Below, in pieces: positions 27,604 through 36,707 of a stretch of DNA of 64,000 bases. The DNA comes from Cryobacterium roopkundense (lineage in GTDB: Bacteria; Actinomycetota; Actinomycetes; Actinomycetales; Microbacteriaceae). The notes under the pieces were generated by a model. That model did no database searches, was not told where the DNA came from, and saw nothing but the letters and a program-made list of their open reading frames with translations. Location: positions 1,488,001 through 1,552,000 of the forward strand of contig NZ_JACHBQ010000001.1 in NCBI RefSeq assembly GCF_014200405.1. The letters run 5' to 3'. Made by a program: the position numbers and the translations under genes. Each line of letters starts with the position of its first letter. Within the stretch, counting starts at the first letter, position 1.

Positions 27604-30600
27604 GTGAGCACAGTGAGCACTACTTCTTCGACCTCGACGGATTCGTTCGTACACCTCCACGTGCACAGCGAGTATTCGATGCTCGACGGTGCCGCGCGAG
27701 TCAAACCGCTCATTGCTGCCGCTGTCGAACAGAAAATGCCGGCGGTGGCCATCACTGACCACGGCAACGTCTTCGGGGCCTTCGATTTCTGGCGCACGGC
27801 GACGGATGCCGGCATCAAGCCGATCATCGGCACCGAGGCGTATATCACTCCGGGCACCGACCGTCGTGACAAGACGCGTGTGCGGTGGGGAACCGGTGCG
27901 CAGAACCGTGACGACGTCGGAGGAAGCGGCTCTTACACGCACATGACGCTGCTGTCGGAGACCACCGAAGGCATGCACAACCTCTTTCGCCTCTCGTCGA
28001 AGGCCTCGCTCGAGGGCTACTACTTCAAACCCCGCATGGACCGAGAATTGCTCAGCCAGTTTTCAACCGGCCTGATCGGCACCACAGGGTGTGTTGGTGG
28101 CGAGGTGCAGACACGCCTTCGACTCGGCCAGTACGAGGAGGCCAAGAAGGCCGCCGGTGATTTCCAGGACATCTTCGGCAAGGAGAATTTCTTCTGCGAG
28201 ATCATGGACCACGGCATCGACATCGAGCGCCGCACCATGACAGACCTGCTCAAGCTCGCGAAGGAGCTTGACCTGCCGCTCCTGGCCACGAACGACCTGC
28301 ACTACACGCACGCCCACGACGCTACGGCCCACGCCGCCCTGTTGTGCGTGCAGTCGGCCTCGACGCTCGACGATCCCAACCGGTTCAAGTTCGATTCCAA
28401 TGAGTTCTATCTCAAGACAGCCGCGCAGATGCGGCATATGTTCCGGGACCACCCGGAGTCGTGCGACAACACCCTGCTCATAGCCGAGCGCTGCCAGGTG
28501 GAGTTCAACACCAAGGCCAACTACATGCCCCGCTTCCCCTGCCCGGACGGGGAGAACGAGGAAAGCTGGTTCGTCAAGGAGAACGAGATCGGGTTGGCCA
28601 CGCGCTACCCGAATGGCATTCCCGCCGACGTTCGCAAGCGCGCGGATTACGAAATCGGCATCATCATCCAAATGGGGTTCCCGGGGTATTTCCTGGTGGT
28701 CGCCGACTTCATCATGTGGTCCAAGCAGCAGGGCATTCGAGTGGGACCCGGTCGCGGGTCGGGTGCCGGCTCCATGGTGGCCTACGCGATGGGGATCACC
28801 GACCTCGACCCGCTGGTGCACGGTCTGATCTTCGAACGGTTCCTGAATCCCGACCGCGTCTCCATGCCCGACTTCGACGTGGACTTCGACGAGCGCCGCC
28901 GCGGCGAGGTCATCAAGTACGTGACCGAGAAATACGGCGAGGAGCGCGTCGCCCAGATCGTGACGTACGGCACGATCAAGGCCAAGCAGGCTCTGAAGGA
29001 CGCAAGTCGGGTTCTGGGCTTCCCCTTCGGTATGGGGGACAAGCTCACCAAGGCCATGCCGCCGGCAATCATGGGTAAGGACGTGCCGCTCACCGGCATG
29101 TTCGACAAGGACCACCCCCGGTATCGGGAGGCCGCCGACTTCCGTGCGGTCATCGAATCCGACCCGGAAGCCCGGACGGTTTTCGACACGGCTCTCGGGC
29201 TGGAGAACCTCAAACGCCAGTGGGGCGTGCACGCGGCCGGTGTCATCATGTCGTCCGACCCGCTCATCGACATCATCCCCATCATGAAGCGGGAAGCGGA
29301 TGGCCAGGTCGTCACGCAGTTCGACTATCCAGCCTCCGAGGCCCTCGGCCTGATCAAAATGGACTTCCTGGGGCTGCGGAACCTCACCATCATCGACGAC
29401 ACGCTCGACAACATCGAGGTGAACCGTGGCCACCGGCCGGTTCTTGAAGACCTCGGCCTCGAAGACCCTGCCGCCTACGAACTGCTCGCGCGCGGTGACA
29501 CTCTCGGGGTCTTCCAGCTCGACGGCGGGCCGATGCGTTCGCTGCTGAGGCTCATGAAACCCGACAACTTCGAAGACATCTCCGCCGTCATCGCCCTATA
29601 CCGACCCGGTCCCATGGGCGCCAACTCGCACACGAACTACGCGCTCCGCAAGACTGGGCAGCAGGAGATCATTCCGATCCACAAGGAGCTTGAGGAGGCG
29701 CTCTCCGACGTGATCGGAAACACCTACGGCCTGATCGTCTACCAGGAACAGGTGATGTCGATCGCCCAGAAGCTCGCTGGTTTCTCCCTCGGTGAGGCCG
29801 ACCTGCTGCGGCGCGCGATGGGCAAGAAGAAGAAATCCGAACTCGACAAGCAGTTCGAGGGTTTCTCGGGCGGCATGAAGGCGAACGGCTATTCCATGGA
29901 CGCCGTCACCACGGTGTGGAACATCCTGCTTCCCTTCTCCGACTACGCCTTCAACAAGGCGCACTCGGCCGCCTACGGCGTGCTGTCGTACTGGACCGCG
30001 TACCTGAAGGCGAAGTACCCGGCGGAGTATATGGCGGCCCTGCTCACAAGCGTGGGTGATTCGCGGGACAAGCTCGCCCTGTACCTCAACGAGTGCCGCC
30101 GCATGGGCATCAAGGTGCTCGCGCCCGATGTCAACGAATCCATTGGCTTCTTCGCTGCGGTGGGCACCGACATCCGCTTCGGACTCGGTGCCGTTCGCAA
30201 CGTGGGCTTCAACGTCGTTGACGCGATCCGCGCGACTCGGGAGGCCAAAGGCCGCTTCGAGTCGTTCCACGATTTTCTCCGCAAGGTGCCGCTTCAGGTG
30301 GCCAACAAGCGCACTGTGGAGTCCCTGGTCAAGGCGGGGGCCTTCGACTCGCTCGGTGCCACCCGACGGGGAATGGTCGAAATCCACGAGTCCGCGGTGG
30401 AATCCGCGGTCAAGATCAAACGCGAAGAAGTGCACGGAAACATCGGCTTCGACTTTGACAGTCTCTTCGATGAGCCGCAGGACACCGACCAGGTCCCGGA
30501 GCGCCCGGAGTGGAGCAAGAAGGAAAAACTCGCCTTCGAACGCGACATGCTCGGACTCTACGTCTCAGACCACCCGCTCGCGGGACTGGAGATTCCCCTC

Positions 30601-31146
30601 GCCAAGCACGCGAGCACGTCCATCGCCGATCTCATCGCCTCAGAGACCACGGAGGACGGAGACACGGTGACAGTCGCCGGTTTGATCACGAGCGTGCAGC
30701 ACCGCACCGCGAAGAAGTCCGGCAATCAGTACGGCATGATCCAGGTCGAGGATTTCGGCGGAGAGATCACCGCCATGTTCATGGGCAAGGCCTATGTGGA
30801 GTTCGCCCCCGAGCTGATCAACGACTCGGTCGTGGTCGTGCGTGGCCGGGTCAGCATGCGCGATGACGGCATGAACCTGCACGCCTTCAGCGTCTTCCAG
30901 CCCGAGTTGGGTCAGGCCTCAGACCAGAGTACGGTCTCGATCACGGTCACCGAGGCGCGCGCGACCACCGACACGGTGCAACTGCTGGGTGAGATCCTGA
31001 CCCGTCACGCCGGTGATGCCGAGGTGCGCCTCAAGCTCGTGAAGGGTGACACCGCCCGGGTCTTCGAGCTGCCCCACCGGGTCACCGTGAGCGCCGACCT
31101 GTTTGGGGAACTCAAGAGCATCCTCGGCCCGAACTGCCTGACCTAG
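27604..31146 (+). CDS. dnaE: DNA polymerase III alpha subunit DnaE1
   Basis: Replicative DNA polymerase of 1180 residues. Order: PHP domain (HLHVHSEYSMLDGA at about 19-32; AITDHGNVFG), polymerase core with GPGRGSGAGSMVAY and the catalytic aspartates in PDFDVDFDE (about 422-430), PNDYAFNKAHSAAYG-type fingers/beta-binding region, helix-hairpin-helix and OB-fold domains. The PHP metal-binding residues look intact, which in M. tuberculosis DnaE1 supplies proofreading. GTG 27604 and a second in-frame GTG at 27613 are both possible starts; no good ribosome site is seen. Confidence 0.96.
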   Translation: MSTVSTTSSTSTDSFVHLHVHSEYSMLDGAARVKPLIAAAVEQKMPAVAITDHGNVFGAFDFWRTATDAGIKPIIGTEAYITPGTDRRDKTRVRWGTGAQNRDDVGGSGSYTHMTLLSETTEGMHNLFRLSSKASLEGYYFKPRMDRELLSQFSTGLIGTTGCVGGEVQTRLRLGQYEEAKKAAGDFQDIFGKENFFCEIMDHGIDIERRTMTDLLKLAKELDLPLLATNDLHYTHAHDATAHAALLCVQSASTLDDPNRFKFDSNEFYLKTAAQMRHMFRDHPESCDNTLLIAERCQVEFNTKANYMPRFPCPDGENEESWFVKENEIGLATRYPNGIPADVRKRADYEIGIIIQMGFPGYFLVVADFIMWSKQQGIRVGPGRGSGAGSMVAYAMGITDLDPLVHGLIFERFLNPDRVSMPDFDVDFDERRRGEVIKYVTEKYGEERVAQIVTYGTIKAKQALKDASRVLGFPFGMGDKLTKAMPPAIMGKDVPLTGMFDKDHPRYREAADFRAVIESDPEARTVFDTALGLENLKRQWGVHAAGVIMSSDPLIDIIPIMKREADGQVVTQFDYPASEALGLIKMDFLGLRNLTIIDDTLDNIEVNRGHRPVLEDLGLEDPAAYELLARGDTLGVFQLDGGPMRSLLRLMKPDNFEDISAVIALYRPGPMGANSHTNYALRKTGQQEIIPIHKELEEALSDVIGNTYGLIVYQEQVMSIAQKLAGFSLGEADLLRRAMGKKKKSELDKQFEGFSGGMKANGYSMDAVTTVWNILLPFSDYAFNKAHSAAYGVLSYWTAYLKAKYPAEYMAALLTSVGDSRDKLALYLNECRRMGIKVLAPDVNESIGFFAAVGTDIRFGLGAVRNVGFNVVDAIRATREAKGRFESFHDFLRKVPLQVANKRTVESLVKAGAFDSLGATRRGMVEIHESAVESAVKIKREEVHGNIGFDFDSLFDEPQDTDQVPERPEWSKKEKLAFERDMLGLYVSDHPLAGLEIPLAKHASTSIADLIASETTEDGDTVTVAGLITSVQHRTAKKSGNQYGMIQVEDFGGEITAMFMGKAYVEFAPELINDSVVVVRGRVSMRDDGMNLHAFSVFQPELGQASDQSTVSITVTEARATTDTVQLLGEILTRHAGDAEVRLKLVKGDTARVFELPHRVTVSADLFGELKSILGPNCLT

Positions 31147-31178
31147 GTCGCTTCAGGGTTCTCTCCAGTCTGCGCCGG

Positions 31179-31184
31179 TATTCT
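31179..31184 (+). promoter_or_regulatory. -10 box (TATTCT) of leaderless acyltransferase promoter
   Basis: TATTCT, six bases, then the ATG at 31191, with no ribosome site. Same geometry as other genes of this window. Confidence 0.5.
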
Positions 31185-31190
31185 GGCGTC

Positions 31191-31961
31191 ATGACAACGT
31201 TCGAGCCGATCTACGGCATCGCGATCGCCGTGGGGCGAACCCTCTTCGGTGCGTTACGGCTGAAGCCGAGCGTCGAGGGTGTCGACAACCTGCCTGCCAC
31301 CGGTGGGGCCGTGCTGGCGATCACGCACTTCGGTTACCTCGACTTCGCCCTTGTCGAATGGCGCATGTGGCACCACAATCGGCGGCACATTCGCTTCCTG
31401 GCCAAGAAGGGAGCTTCTCGCCAGCCGCTCATCGGTGCGCTCTTGCGCGGCATGCGACACATTTCGGTGGACATGACCAGTGGCGCCGCCGCCTACGCGG
31501 AGGCAGTTCACGCCCTCCGTGCCGGCGAGATCCTCGGGGTGTTTCCGGAGGGCGGTGTGAATGCCTCTTTCACCGTGCGGGAGCTCAAGACGGGCACGGT
31601 TCGAATGGCCGCAGAAGCCGGCGTTCCGATCATTCCCATCGCAGTCTGGGGCGGGCATCGGCTGCTCACGAAGAACCGCAAGCCGTCGCTGCGTGACGCT
31701 GTCGGCGTTCCAGTGCGTTTCGCCGTCGGCGCGCCCTTCACAGTGTCGGTCACCGACGATGCCTCCGCGGACACTGGCCGGCTGCATGACTCGCTCCAGC
31801 ACCTCGTGGACGGCCTGCAGGCGGACTATCCGGTCGAGGGGAACGGGCAGTGGTGGCAGCCGGCACATCTCGGAGGCACCGCTCCCACCCCGGCGCAGGC
31901 CGCCAGAGTCGAGGCAGAGCGGCAGCGCCGCCGGCAGGCGGAACGCGCGGCAGAGGGCTAG
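31191..31961 (+). CDS. PlsC-type lysophospholipid acyltransferase
   Basis: A 256-residue acyltransferase. The H-x4-D motif is present in ITHFGYLDF (about residue 44) and the phosphate-binding motif reads FPEGGVN instead of the usual EGTRS. The C-terminus is arginine- and alanine-rich. It probably acylates a lysophospholipid or related lipid, but the altered second motif leaves the substrate open. Likely leaderless. Its last four bases overlap the convergent flavin reductase gene. Confidence 0.82.
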   Translation: MTTFEPIYGIAIAVGRTLFGALRLKPSVEGVDNLPATGGAVLAITHFGYLDFALVEWRMWHHNRRHIRFLAKKGASRQPLIGALLRGMRHISVDMTSGAAAYAEAVHALRAGEILGVFPEGGVNASFTVRELKTGTVRMAAEAGVPIIPIAVWGGHRLLTKNRKPSLRDAVGVPVRFAVGAPFTVSVTDDASADTGRLHDSLQHLVDGLQADYPVEGNGQWWQPAHLGGTAPTPAQAARVEAERQRRRQAERAAEG

Positions 31962-32524
31962 TCAGCGGCCCGCAGCGTGGCCCCGGGAACTCGATAGGCA
32001 CGCTCATGGTACAGCAGCGCATCATCGTCTTCGCCGATGCCTCCGCCCTCGATCTGAACCACGACGACAGCATTGTTGTGCACCGCGATTCGCTCCACGA
32101 TCCGCCCTACCATCCACGACGTGACGTCGTTGAGCACGGGCAGCCCGTGTGGGCCGACATGCCAGTGATCGCCGATGAAGCGCTCGGCGTGCGGGCCGGC
32201 GAGCTTCTCCGCGACGGCTCGGTTGCGAGCCCCGAGCATATGGATGATGACCCGGTCACTGTGCACAATGGCCGGCCACGTGCTCGCCGAGCGCGCCATG
32301 TTGAAGGTGGCGAGCGGGGGGACCGCCGACAACGAGGCCAGACTTGTGGCCGTGAAGCCCACCGGGGAGCCGTCCTCGGCGAGCGTTGAAATGGCAGCCA
32401 CACCGGCGGCGTGACGCCGGAAGGCGTGTTTGAAGGCCGCGAGGTCGAGCGGGGCGTTCGGGTCGGCCTCGAGGGGGGGAGGTGTGGACGGGACGGAATT
32501 CCGGGATGCAGTGGTGTCATTCAT
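31958..32524 (-). CDS. Flavin reductase-like domain protein
   Basis: A 188-residue FMN-binding split-barrel protein: FRRHAAGVAAIST, then PVGFTATSLASLSAVPPL, the flavin-binding loop of the flavin reductase family, and FIGDHWHVGPHGLPVL. Such proteins reduce flavin with NAD(P)H or serve as the reductase of a two-component monooxygenase. No monooxygenase lies nearby, so the physiological partner is unknown. The ATG at 32524 is in the divergent gap before hisD. Confidence 0.82.
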   Translation of the reverse strand: MNDTTASRNSVPSTPPPLEADPNAPLDLAAFKHAFRRHAAGVAAISTLAEDGSPVGFTATSLASLSAVPPLATFNMARSASTWPAIVHSDRVIIHMLGARNRAVAEKLAGPHAERFIGDHWHVGPHGLPVLNDVTSWMVGRIVERIAVHNNAVVVVQIEGGGIGEDDDALLYHERAYRVPGATLRAAD

Positions 32525-32581
32525 ACCTAACCAACAATCTGTTCGTGCCCCACACTATTCCTGGTTGCAAATCCGGACGGA

Positions 32582-32587
32582 TATGCT
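32582..32587 (+). promoter_or_regulatory. -10 box (TATGCT) before hisD
   Basis: TATGCT, seven bases (including GGAG), then the ATG at 32595. This favours 32595 over the ATG at 32583 as the hisD start, because the latter lies within the box. Confidence 0.45.
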
Positions 32588-32594
32588 GGAGTCG

Positions 32595-33929
32595 ATGATT
32601 CAGACTATTGACCTCCGCGGAACCCCGACCACCCCGGCGGCGCTTCTGGCCGCCGTGCCCCGTGCCCTCACGACAGTCACCTCGGCGAGCGACATCGCCG
32701 CCGAACTGATAGCGGATGTTCGGGCGAGGGGAGAGGTTGCACTGCTGGACCAGGCCGAACGCCTCGACCACGTGCGACCGCAGCACGTGCGAGTTCCGGC
32801 GGAACACCTCGTCGAGGCCCTCGCCGGGCTCGACCCGGCCGTGCGCGCTGCCGTCGAAGAGACGATCCGTCGGGTGCGCCTCGCGAGCGCCGCTCAGGTG
32901 CCGCCCGCTGTCACGACGACGATCACCGCGGGCGCCACAATCCGGCAGCGCTGGCAGCCGGTCAACCGGGTCGGTCTCTATGTGCCGGCGGGGAAGGCCG
33001 TCTATCCGTCGAGCGTCGTCATGAACGTGGTGCCGGCGCAGATAGCCGGGGTGTCCTCGATTGCCCTCGCGTCTCCACCGCAAAGCCGCTTCGACGGGCG
33101 CGTCCACCCCACGATCCTTGCTGTCGCCGCGTTGCTCGGCGTGAATGAGGTCTACGCAATGGGTGGGGCGGGCGCTGTAGGAGCGTTCGCCTACGGCGTC
33201 CCGGGCCTCGGCCTCGACCCCGTGCAGATCGTCACCGGACCGGGAAACGTCTACGTCGCCGCGGCGAAACGCCTCGTGCGCGGGCAGGCAGGGATCGACT
33301 CGGAGGCCGGTCCCACAGACATTCTCGTCATTGCGGATGCCGGAGCCGACCCGCTGCTCGTGGCGGCGGACCTCGTGAGCCAGGCGGAGCATGACGAGCT
33401 TGCCGCCGCCGTTCTCGTGACCGATTCAGTCGGTCTTGCCGATGCCGTCGCGGCGCGGCTCGTGACGCTTGCCGCAACGACGACCCACACCGAGCGGGTC
33501 ACCGCCGCTCTCAGCGGCCGTCAGTCCGCTATCGTGCTCGTGGATGACCTCGCAGTCGCGGCGGCCTTCAGCAACGCCTTCGGCCCCGAGCACCTCGAGA
33601 TCCAGACCAGCGACCCCGAAGCTGTGCTCGCGACCATCGAGAATGCCGGCGCCATCTTTCTGGGACCACACTCGCCGGTGAGCCTCGGAGACTACTCCGC
33701 AGGGTCGAACCATGTGCTGCCGACCGGAGGCCAGTCCCGATTCTCGTCGGCGCTGGGTGCGTACACGTTCCTGCGGCCGCAGCAGATCGTGAGCTACAGC
33801 CGCGAGGCGCTGCAGGCCGTCGCGGCGAACATCGCAGCCTTCTCGAAGGCTGAGGCACTGCCCGCCCACGGTGATGCCGTCACCGCGCGCTTTGTGGACG
33901 ATCACACCGCAGGGAAGACGTCGAACTAG
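32595..33929 (+). CDS. hisD: Histidinol dehydrogenase HisD
   Basis: Oxidises histidinol to histidine with two NAD, the last step of histidine synthesis. A 444-residue zinc enzyme with MIQTIDLRG at the N-terminus, GLYVPAGKAVYPSSVVMNVV, the zinc-ligand region SQAEHD, the catalytic FGPEHLEI and SAGSNHVLPT near the C-terminus. No other his gene is in the window; downstream are nrdR and pyrD. The start at 32595 gives the usual family N-terminus; 32583 is also in frame. Confidence 0.94.
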   Translation: MIQTIDLRGTPTTPAALLAAVPRALTTVTSASDIAAELIADVRARGEVALLDQAERLDHVRPQHVRVPAEHLVEALAGLDPAVRAAVEETIRRVRLASAAQVPPAVTTTITAGATIRQRWQPVNRVGLYVPAGKAVYPSSVVMNVVPAQIAGVSSIALASPPQSRFDGRVHPTILAVAALLGVNEVYAMGGAGAVGAFAYGVPGLGLDPVQIVTGPGNVYVAAAKRLVRGQAGIDSEAGPTDILVIADAGADPLLVAADLVSQAEHDELAAAVLVTDSVGLADAVAARLVTLAATTTHTERVTAALSGRQSAIVLVDDLAVAAAFSNAFGPEHLEIQTSDPEAVLATIENAGAIFLGPHSPVSLGDYSAGSNHVLPTGGQSRFSSALGAYTFLRPQQIVSYSREALQAVAANIAAFSKAEALPAHGDAVTARFVDDHTAGKTSN

Positions 33930-33979
33930 AGTGCGGGGCGGCGGGCAGGCCGTGCTCGGCGCGCTAGGCTGGCAACACT

Positions 33980-34474
33980 ATGTTCTGCCCGTTCTGCCGC
34001 CACCCAGACTCCCGAGTCATCGACTCGCGCACCAGTGACGACGGACTCTCCATCCGCCGTCGACGCCAGTGCCCCGAATGCGGACGTCGTTTTAGCACCA
34101 CGGAAACGGCGAGCCTGAACATCATCAAGCGGAGTGGTGTCGTGGAGCCGTTCAGCAGGGAGAAGATCGTCACGGGCGTGCGAAAGGCGTGCCAGGGGCG
34201 TCCCGTCACCGACTCCGACCTCGCCATGCTCGCCCAGAAGGTTGAAGAAACCATCCGGCAGACCGGCGCGTCGCAGATTGACGCGAACGACATCGGCCTG
34301 GCCATCCTGCCGCCGCTGCGCGACCTGGACGAAGTGGCCTACCTGCGGTTTGCCAGCGTCTACCAGGGGTTCAGCTCCCTCGAAGACTTCGAGGCAGCCA
34401 TTACGCAGCTACGGCGGGAACACGAGAGCGACGAGCACGCGCCGACATCCGCTTCGCCGTCGACCACCGACTGA
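33980..34474 (+). CDS. nrdR: Ribonucleotide reductase regulator NrdR
   Basis: Repressor of ribonucleotide reductase genes that senses ATP/dATP. A 164-residue protein with an N-terminal zinc ribbon (CPFC at 3-6, CPEC at 31-34, [12 protein letters not shown]) and an ATP-cone domain (about 49-139; [20 protein letters not shown]). The tail after about residue 150 is unconserved. TAGGCT lies nine bases before the ATG, so the leader is very short or absent. No nrd operon or paired NrdR box was seen in the window. Confidence 0.95.
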   Translation: MFCPFCRHPDSRVIDSRTSDDGLSIRRRRQCPECGRRFSTTETASLNIIKRSGVVEPFSREKIVTGVRKACQGRPVTDSDLAMLAQKVEETIRQTGASQIDANDIGLAILPPLRDLDEVAYLRFASVYQGFSSLEDFEAAITQLRREHESDEHAPTSASPSTTD

Positions 34475-34479
34475 TCACT

Positions 34480-35517
34480 ATGTATCCCCTCTTTTTCTCG
34501 CTCGTGCTCACCCGGCTGGACCCGGAGCGCGCTCACCATCTCGCCTTCACCGCAATCAAGCTTCTGCCGCGTCTGGGCGTCGGACGAGCCGTGCACCGCT
34601 TCACGCGTCCACGCACCGATCTCGGTGTCGACGCCCTCGGCCTGCATTTCGAATCGCCGTTCGGGGTGGCAGCCGGATTCGACAAAGATGGCGAGGCCGT
34701 CATCGGCCTGGGTCACCTCGGGTTCGGGCACGTCGAGGTCGGTACCCTGACCGCCGTGGCCCAGCCGGGAAATGCCAAGCCCCGCCTGTTCAGGCTGATC
34801 CCGGACCGCGCCGTGATCAACCGGATGGGTTTCAACAACGGCGGGGCCTCCGCCGCCGCGCCGCGCCTGTCTCGCATCCGTCAGGTTGCGGGCCGGCCCG
34901 TATTGGGGATCAACATCGGCAAGAGCCGGGTCACCGTCGTCGACGACGCCATCGAGGACTACCTCGAGAGCGCTCGCCTGCTTGCACCCCTGGCAGACTA
35001 CCTCGTGGTCAACGTCAGTTCACCCAACACACCAGGCCTGCGTGGTCTCCAGGAGCTCGACCGGCTGGCTCCGCTCCTCACCGCGGTCAAGAAGGCCGCG
35101 GCGTCCACGCCCCTGCTGGTCAAAATTGCGCCGGATCTCAGCGACGAGGAGGTCACCCGCATAGCGGGGCTTGCCGTTGACCTCGGCCTCGACGGCATTA
35201 TCGCGACGAACACGACGCTCTCCAGGGAGAACCTGAAAACGGATGCGGCGGTCGTCGCCGCGGCAGGCGCCGGCGGGCTGTCGGGTGCGCCCCTCGGCAC
35301 GAGATCCCTTGCCGTGCTGAGGCTCATTCGTTCCGTTGTCCCCCAGGGGTTCTGCGTGGTTTCCGTCGGTGGGGTCGAGACCGCCGAGCACGTCGCCGAG
35401 CGACTCGAGGCAGGGGCCACCCTCGTGCAGGGCTACACGGCTTTTCTCTACCGCGGCCCGTTGTGGGCGCGTCAGATCAACCGTGGCCTCGACCGCCTCC
35501 TGGCGACGAAACGCTGA
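34480..35517 (+). CDS. pyrD: Dihydroorotate dehydrogenase (quinone), class 2
   Basis: Oxidises dihydroorotate to orotate in pyrimidine synthesis, passing electrons to the membrane quinone pool. A 345-residue class 2 enzyme: N-terminal membrane-associated helices (FFSLVLTRLDPERAHHL), FMN-binding barrel with GVAAGFDKDGEA, the NRMGFNNGG motif, NVSSPNTPGLR with the catalytic serine, and SVGGVETAEH. Starts 5 bases after nrdR without a clear ribosome site, so it is probably co-transcribed. Confidence 0.94.
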   Translation: MYPLFFSLVLTRLDPERAHHLAFTAIKLLPRLGVGRAVHRFTRPRTDLGVDALGLHFESPFGVAAGFDKDGEAVIGLGHLGFGHVEVGTLTAVAQPGNAKPRLFRLIPDRAVINRMGFNNGGASAAAPRLSRIRQVAGRPVLGINIGKSRVTVVDDAIEDYLESARLLAPLADYLVVNVSSPNTPGLRGLQELDRLAPLLTAVKKAAASTPLLVKIAPDLSDEEVTRIAGLAVDLGLDGIIATNTTLSRENLKTDAAVVAAAGAGGLSGAPLGTRSLAVLRLIRSVVPQGFCVVSVGGVETAEHVAERLEAGATLVQGYTAFLYRGPLWARQINRGLDRLLATKR

Positions 35518-35518
35518 G

Positions 35519-36592
35519 TTACACCAGCCCGTAGTTCGCCAGCTGGTTGGCGAGGCTCGAGCCGTCAGGGCCATAGACCCACGGTGACTCGTCTGTTCCC
35601 TCTACCGCGTCCTTGGATCGGCTGCCGGCCAGAACGGCCTCGCTCGGCGACAGTTGACGGATGGCGACGGCCGCGACACTTCCGGGGAACTCCTGCAGGA
35701 ATTCGCTGTAGATATCCTCGTCGTGTTGGCCGTCGTCGCCGATCAGGATCCAGCGGATCTCCGGGAACTCCACGGCAAGGCGCCGCAGATTTTCTCGCTT
35801 GTGCTCTCGCCCGCTTCGGAAGAGGCGGTCGTGGGTCGGCCCCCAGTCCGTGAGGAGCAGGGCTCCGGCCGGGTACAGGTTTCGGGAGAGAAACCTGGTC
35901 AGGGTGGGCGCGACATTCCACGCGCCGGTCGACAGGTAGATCATGGGTGCACCCGGAGCGGATGCGGCAAGCCGTTCCAGGAAGACGGCCATTCCGGGGG
36001 TGGGGACCCGGGCGTGCTCATCGAGGACGAAGGTGTTCCAGGCCGCAAGCAGCGGGCGCGGCAGTGTCGTGACCATCACGGTGTCATCGACGTCGGAGAC
36101 TACCCCGCGGGTGGTGCCTGGCGCCACTATCAGCAGGGGAGCCTCCTGCACCGCGGAGTCCTCGGTGTGCAGTCGAGCGACATGCCACCCCGGAGTGAGG
36201 TTCACCTGCACCACGGCATCAACGACGCCGCCCCGGTCGGCCTCGACCTCGTGAATCTCGCCGCTGATCTCGATTGTCACGGTGACGGCCTTGACCGGAA
36301 CGCTGGTAAAGCTTCGCCAGCCGCGTATTCCCGCGTCCCGACCGTCGGTTCTGGGCTTCTTCTCCCGCGGAACGGCGCCGGGCTTTTCCGGCTTGGCAAG
36401 CAGAACACGGCAAAGAATGCGCACCCACCCCGTCGATCCGTAACCGGTGAACGGGATCACAGTGGGCCGGTAGCCGCGTTTCCGCGCGAATACCTCGCGA
36501 CGGTCGTGCAGCCAGTCTTCGATACGGGCGGCTCGGTGCATCATATGAGCGGGAGTGAGCGCGATCGGCGTCTTGTCTCGGGACTCTGGCAC
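35519..36592 (-). CDS. App1-type (DUF2183) phosphatidate phosphatase-like protein
   Basis: A 357-residue protein of the DUF2183 family. The HAD-like motif VVSDVDDTVMVT (D-x-D-x-T/V) lies near residue 163, followed by FVLDEHARVPTPGM, IYLSTGAWN and WILIGDDGQHDEDIY with the second acidic cluster. Fungal App1 is a phosphatidate phosphatase; bacterial members are usually uncharacterised. The GTG at 36592 is the chosen start. The 3' end is one base from the pyrD stop. Confidence 0.83.
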   Translation of the reverse strand: MPESRDKTPIALTPAHMMHRAARIEDWLHDRREVFARKRGYRPTVIPFTGYGSTGWVRILCRVLLAKPEKPGAVPREKKPRTDGRDAGIRGWRSFTSVPVKAVTVTIEISGEIHEVEADRGGVVDAVVQVNLTPGWHVARLHTEDSAVQEAPLLIVAPGTTRGVVSDVDDTVMVTTLPRPLLAAWNTFVLDEHARVPTPGMAVFLERLAASAPGAPMIYLSTGAWNVAPTLTRFLSRNLYPAGALLLTDWGPTHDRLFRSGREHKRENLRRLAVEFPEIRWILIGDDGQHDEDIYSEFLQEFPGSVAAVAIRQLSPSEAVLAGSRSKDAVEGTDESPWVYGPDGSSLANQLANYGLV

Positions 36593-36608
36593 GTTCCCAG
36601 TCTCTCAT

Positions 36609-36675
36609 GTGCCGCCCACTCGGACCGCACCCGTGACCGTAAGACCCCCGAAATAGGGATGCGGCCGGGCGGCAC
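36609..36675. promoter_or_regulatory. 9-base inverted repeat in the DUF2183/TetR divergent gap
   Basis: GTGCCGCCC at 36609-36617 and GGGCGGCAC at 36667-36675 are exact inverted copies 49 bases apart. The right copy ends one base before the TAGGAT -10-like box of the TetR gene. They could be half-sites of an autoregulatory operator or a loop; this is unproven. Confidence 0.4.
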
Positions 36676-36676
36676 G

Positions 36677-36707
36677 TAGGATGGGCAGTCATGTACTAGG
36701 GGGATTT
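36677..36707 (+). promoter_or_regulatory. TetR gene promoter and two-codon leader ORF
   Basis: TAGGAT (36677-36682) is followed eight bases later by ATG-TAC-TAG (36691-36699). The stop codon of this two-codon frame runs into AGGGGGA (36697-36703), the ribosome site of the TetR ATG at 36708. A leaderless start-stop ORF placed there could affect translation of the regulator. Confidence 0.4.
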
